Source: Ichthyophthirius multifiliis
Lineage: Eukaryota; Ciliophora; Oligohymenophorea; Hymenostomatida
Direction: 5' to 3'
Length of the DNA stretch: 64,000 bases
NCBI RefSeq assembly: GCF_000220395.1
Contig: NW_004085957.1
Span: forward strand, 1-64,000
In this document: one piece after another, positions 62,694-64,000 of the stretch
Position numbering within the stretch: the stretch's first letter is position 1
How the letters are laid out: each line of letters opens with the position of its first letter
Program-made: the position numbers and the translations under genes
Notes under the pieces: generated by a model
Told to the model about the DNA's origin: nothing
The model's input: only the letters and a program-made list of their open reading frames with translations
The model's database searches: none

Positions 62694-64000
62694 CTATTTA
62701 TTTATTTATATTTTTATTTATATCTATTTATTTATTTATATTTGTTTATACATATATTATATTAATTTTTAAAAATAGTCACTTATATTTAGGGAAAGAT
62801 TTACTAGAGATAGTAATTAATAATTAGTGTATAGATTATATAATAGAAGAAGTGAAAATAAATTATAAATGCTTAGAATAATAAAAAACCTAGCTAGTAA
62901 AAATTGTAGACTGATGTTAAATAATTAACAAGGCATTGATGTAATAAAAGAAAGATTTGTCGATAAAATAAAAATTATGAGAGACAAAAATATATCGGAT
63001 AATACGAATTTATAGTTTATTCCTAAAAGTGAGATTATATATTATTTGAAAATATTATTGTTATACAGTAAATAAAAGTAAACTGATATAGAAACCTTAT
63101 TTATTTTAGCAGACTTTCTAAGTATAAGATTATCATAAGATGTTTATTTTATTAAAGATTTCTTTAGAGAATATCTCCCATATAAATTTTCGATAGAGAC
63201 AAAAAGAAATATATTTTCTAAATTTATTGATTTCATTATAAATTCAATGAATGATAAAGATAAAATCGAAAGCATTATTAATGTATCCGCGAATATAATT
63301 TACCCTATGTTAGTACATTGTAATAAATAAGGATAAATTAACTAAATAATTGACAAAGCAAAATTTATTGAAGGAATATCTAAATTCAGTTAACCTCGTT
63401 TAAAATATCCTTTCTCCTCTCTTGATATTGAAATTTTATAAATTTCTTCACTTATCCTTCCTTATATGAAAGATGAAATAAAAGAATATAAAAAACACTT
63501 AGTTTAATTTGGATGGAAATTTATTAGAATAGAGGACAAGATATTGAAACATTTCGGTTATGTATATATTTGTTAATTTATTAAGCTTTTTGGAATTCCA
63601 GATGAAATGACTTTGAGTATATATATTTCATTATTAAAAAGACATGACGATTAGTCTTAATAATTTTTCTAATAAGACTAAGAAATAGGAGAGCTATCAA
63701 AGAAAGCATTAAATATATTAATTCCTTATTTAGCTTAAAGAATATAAAGGAAAAATAATAATTAATAATAAAGCTAATAACAAATATAACAACTATAATT
63801 ATAATAAAACTAATAATAATAATAATAATAATAAAGCTAATAATAAAACTAATAATAAAACTAATAGTAAAACTAATAATAAAACTAATAATAAAACTAA
63901 TAATAAAACTAATAGTAAAACTAATAATAAAACTAATAATAAAACTAATAATAAAGCTAATAATAAAGCTAATAATAATCAAATAATAATAAAACTAATA
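56525..64000 (+). CDS. TRRAP: Tra1/TRRAP-like giant PI3K-related protein, N-terminal part (3' end outside window)
   Basis: Tra1/TRRAP is the activator-binding scaffold of the SAGA and NuA4 acetyltransferase complexes. ATG 56525 gives MFQQKIDKAKLLSKELDQNF; an intron at about 56592-56664 follows. HEAT repeats follow over 2,400 residues: VYIQILQDTQSQFEENSMQK, TRKIILEFLSKQ, IVIKDNEQNAIIASKILNEF (matching K.L..DNEENA.I...I..D), then a long helical solenoid. Near 63480-63730 it reads VQFGWKFIRIEDKILKHFGY, VYICQFIKLFGIPDEMTLSI, YISLLKRHDDQ and ELSKKALNILIPYLAQRIQR. These match the highly conserved Tra1 segment (GW.FIK.ED...K..AYV...YFI...TP.KI..Q.Y..LLK.H..E.R.LV.QALDIL.P.LP.RI). The kinase-like and FAT domains lie beyond the window. 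One frame slip is seen near 62900 at an A5 run, and a TA-rich intron at about 62638-62777. A Gln/Asn repeat follows RIQR at the right edge. Confidence 0.88.
56640..56662 (+). repeat. (AAATAT)n short repeat in the first intron
   Basis: TATAAATA units in the first intron of the Tra1/TRRAP-like gene. Confidence 0.5.
61600..61790 (+). repeat. Gln/Asn-rich CAA/TAA/AAT low-complexity block
   Basis: Repeated TAATAA and AATAAT units inside the Tra1/TRRAP-like frame, coding Gln- and Asn-rich sequence (LQPLQQQSSQQS-like) before a return to HEAT repeats. It explains the antisense open frames here. Confidence 0.6.
62653..62691. repeat. (AT)n microsatellite in an intron
   Basis: TA run inside an intron of the Tra1/TRRAP-like gene. 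The open frame at 62578-62772 reads through it. Confidence 0.85.
63755..64000 (+). repeat. 12-bp tandem repeat coding Gln-Gln-Gln-Asn/Ser, continuing past window edge
   Basis: The unit is AACTAATAATAA with AGC and TAG variants, and it is in frame with the Tra1/TRRAP-like protein. It codes QQQN and QQQS repeats written almost wholly with TAA and TAG. The antisense open frame at 63581-63982 is only its shadow. Confidence 0.85.

Noticed and set aside
63581-63982. 133-residue minus-strand frame of Ile/Ser/Phe repeats
   Set aside because: It is the antisense of the Gln-Asn repeat in the Tra1/TRRAP-like gene.
1-64000. Virus-like elements, LTR pairs, DNA transposons, CRISPR arrays
   Set aside because: No reverse transcriptase, integrase, transposase or capsid-like frame, no long terminal repeats and no spaced direct repeats were found by eye on either strand.
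1-64000. Reading the many internal TAA/TAG codons as pseudogene stops
   Set aside because: They fall at Gln positions of conserved families (for example ZIP, Ran, NDUFA12, enoyl-CoA hydratase), and each of these frames ends in TGA, so this is the ciliate code.

Overview
The window looks like macronuclear DNA of an oligohymenophorean ciliate. Base composition is extremely AT-rich, and intergenic DNA is close to pure A+T. TAA and TAG are read as glutamine inside every recognisable gene, and TGA is the only stop seen. Introns are short, AT-rich and GT..AG. The composition is closest to what I know of Ichthyophthirius multifiliis, but the species is an inference. I saw no telomere, virus-like element, CRISPR array or insertion sequence.

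Layout. 0-13.6 kb: the 3' end of Ran; a weak coding-like stretch; a 109-aa four-cysteine protein (-); a ciliate-type membrane protein; a minus-strand coiled-coil candidate; a Yip1-family protein (-); complex I NDUFA12; enoyl-CoA hydratase (-); an ARP1-like actin-related protein; and a C2H2 zinc-finger protein. 13.7-32.8 kb: a K+ channel (-), a ZIP metal transporter, a large TmcB-like PAS membrane protein, an ARF/ARL-like GTPase, a cysteine-rich type I membrane protein (-) and a second K+ channel (-). 34-43.5 kb: MEMO1, a multi-cysteine RING protein, a Q/N-rich coiled-coil protein ending in an alpha-adaptin-ear-like region, and an LC8 dynein light chain. 43.8-48.3 kb, all minus: citrate synthase, U2 snRNP A' and CFAP119. 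49.4-64 kb: a type I membrane protein, a PH-TTC39 protein, and the N-terminal two-thirds of a Tra1/TRRAP-like giant protein that runs off the right edge.

These are independent nuclear genes, not operons. Recurrent themes are membrane excitability (two related K+ channels sharing a C-terminal CCHC zinc knuckle), cilia and motor biology (LC8, ARP1, CFAP119), trafficking (YIPF, adaptin ear, ARL, Ran) and energy metabolism (NDUFA12, citrate synthase, enoyl-CoA hydratase).

The most interesting candidates are the adaptin-ear/coiled-coil fusion, the PH-TTC39 fusion, the K+ channel/zinc-knuckle fusion with one paralogue carrying a non-canonical selectivity filter, and the ARL-like GTPase without a catalytic glutamine. 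Several conserved genes carry one-base reading-frame slips, mostly at A or T runs. These look like uncorrected homopolymer errors rather than decayed genes. Gene ends and exon borders were worked out by eye and are approximate unless stated.
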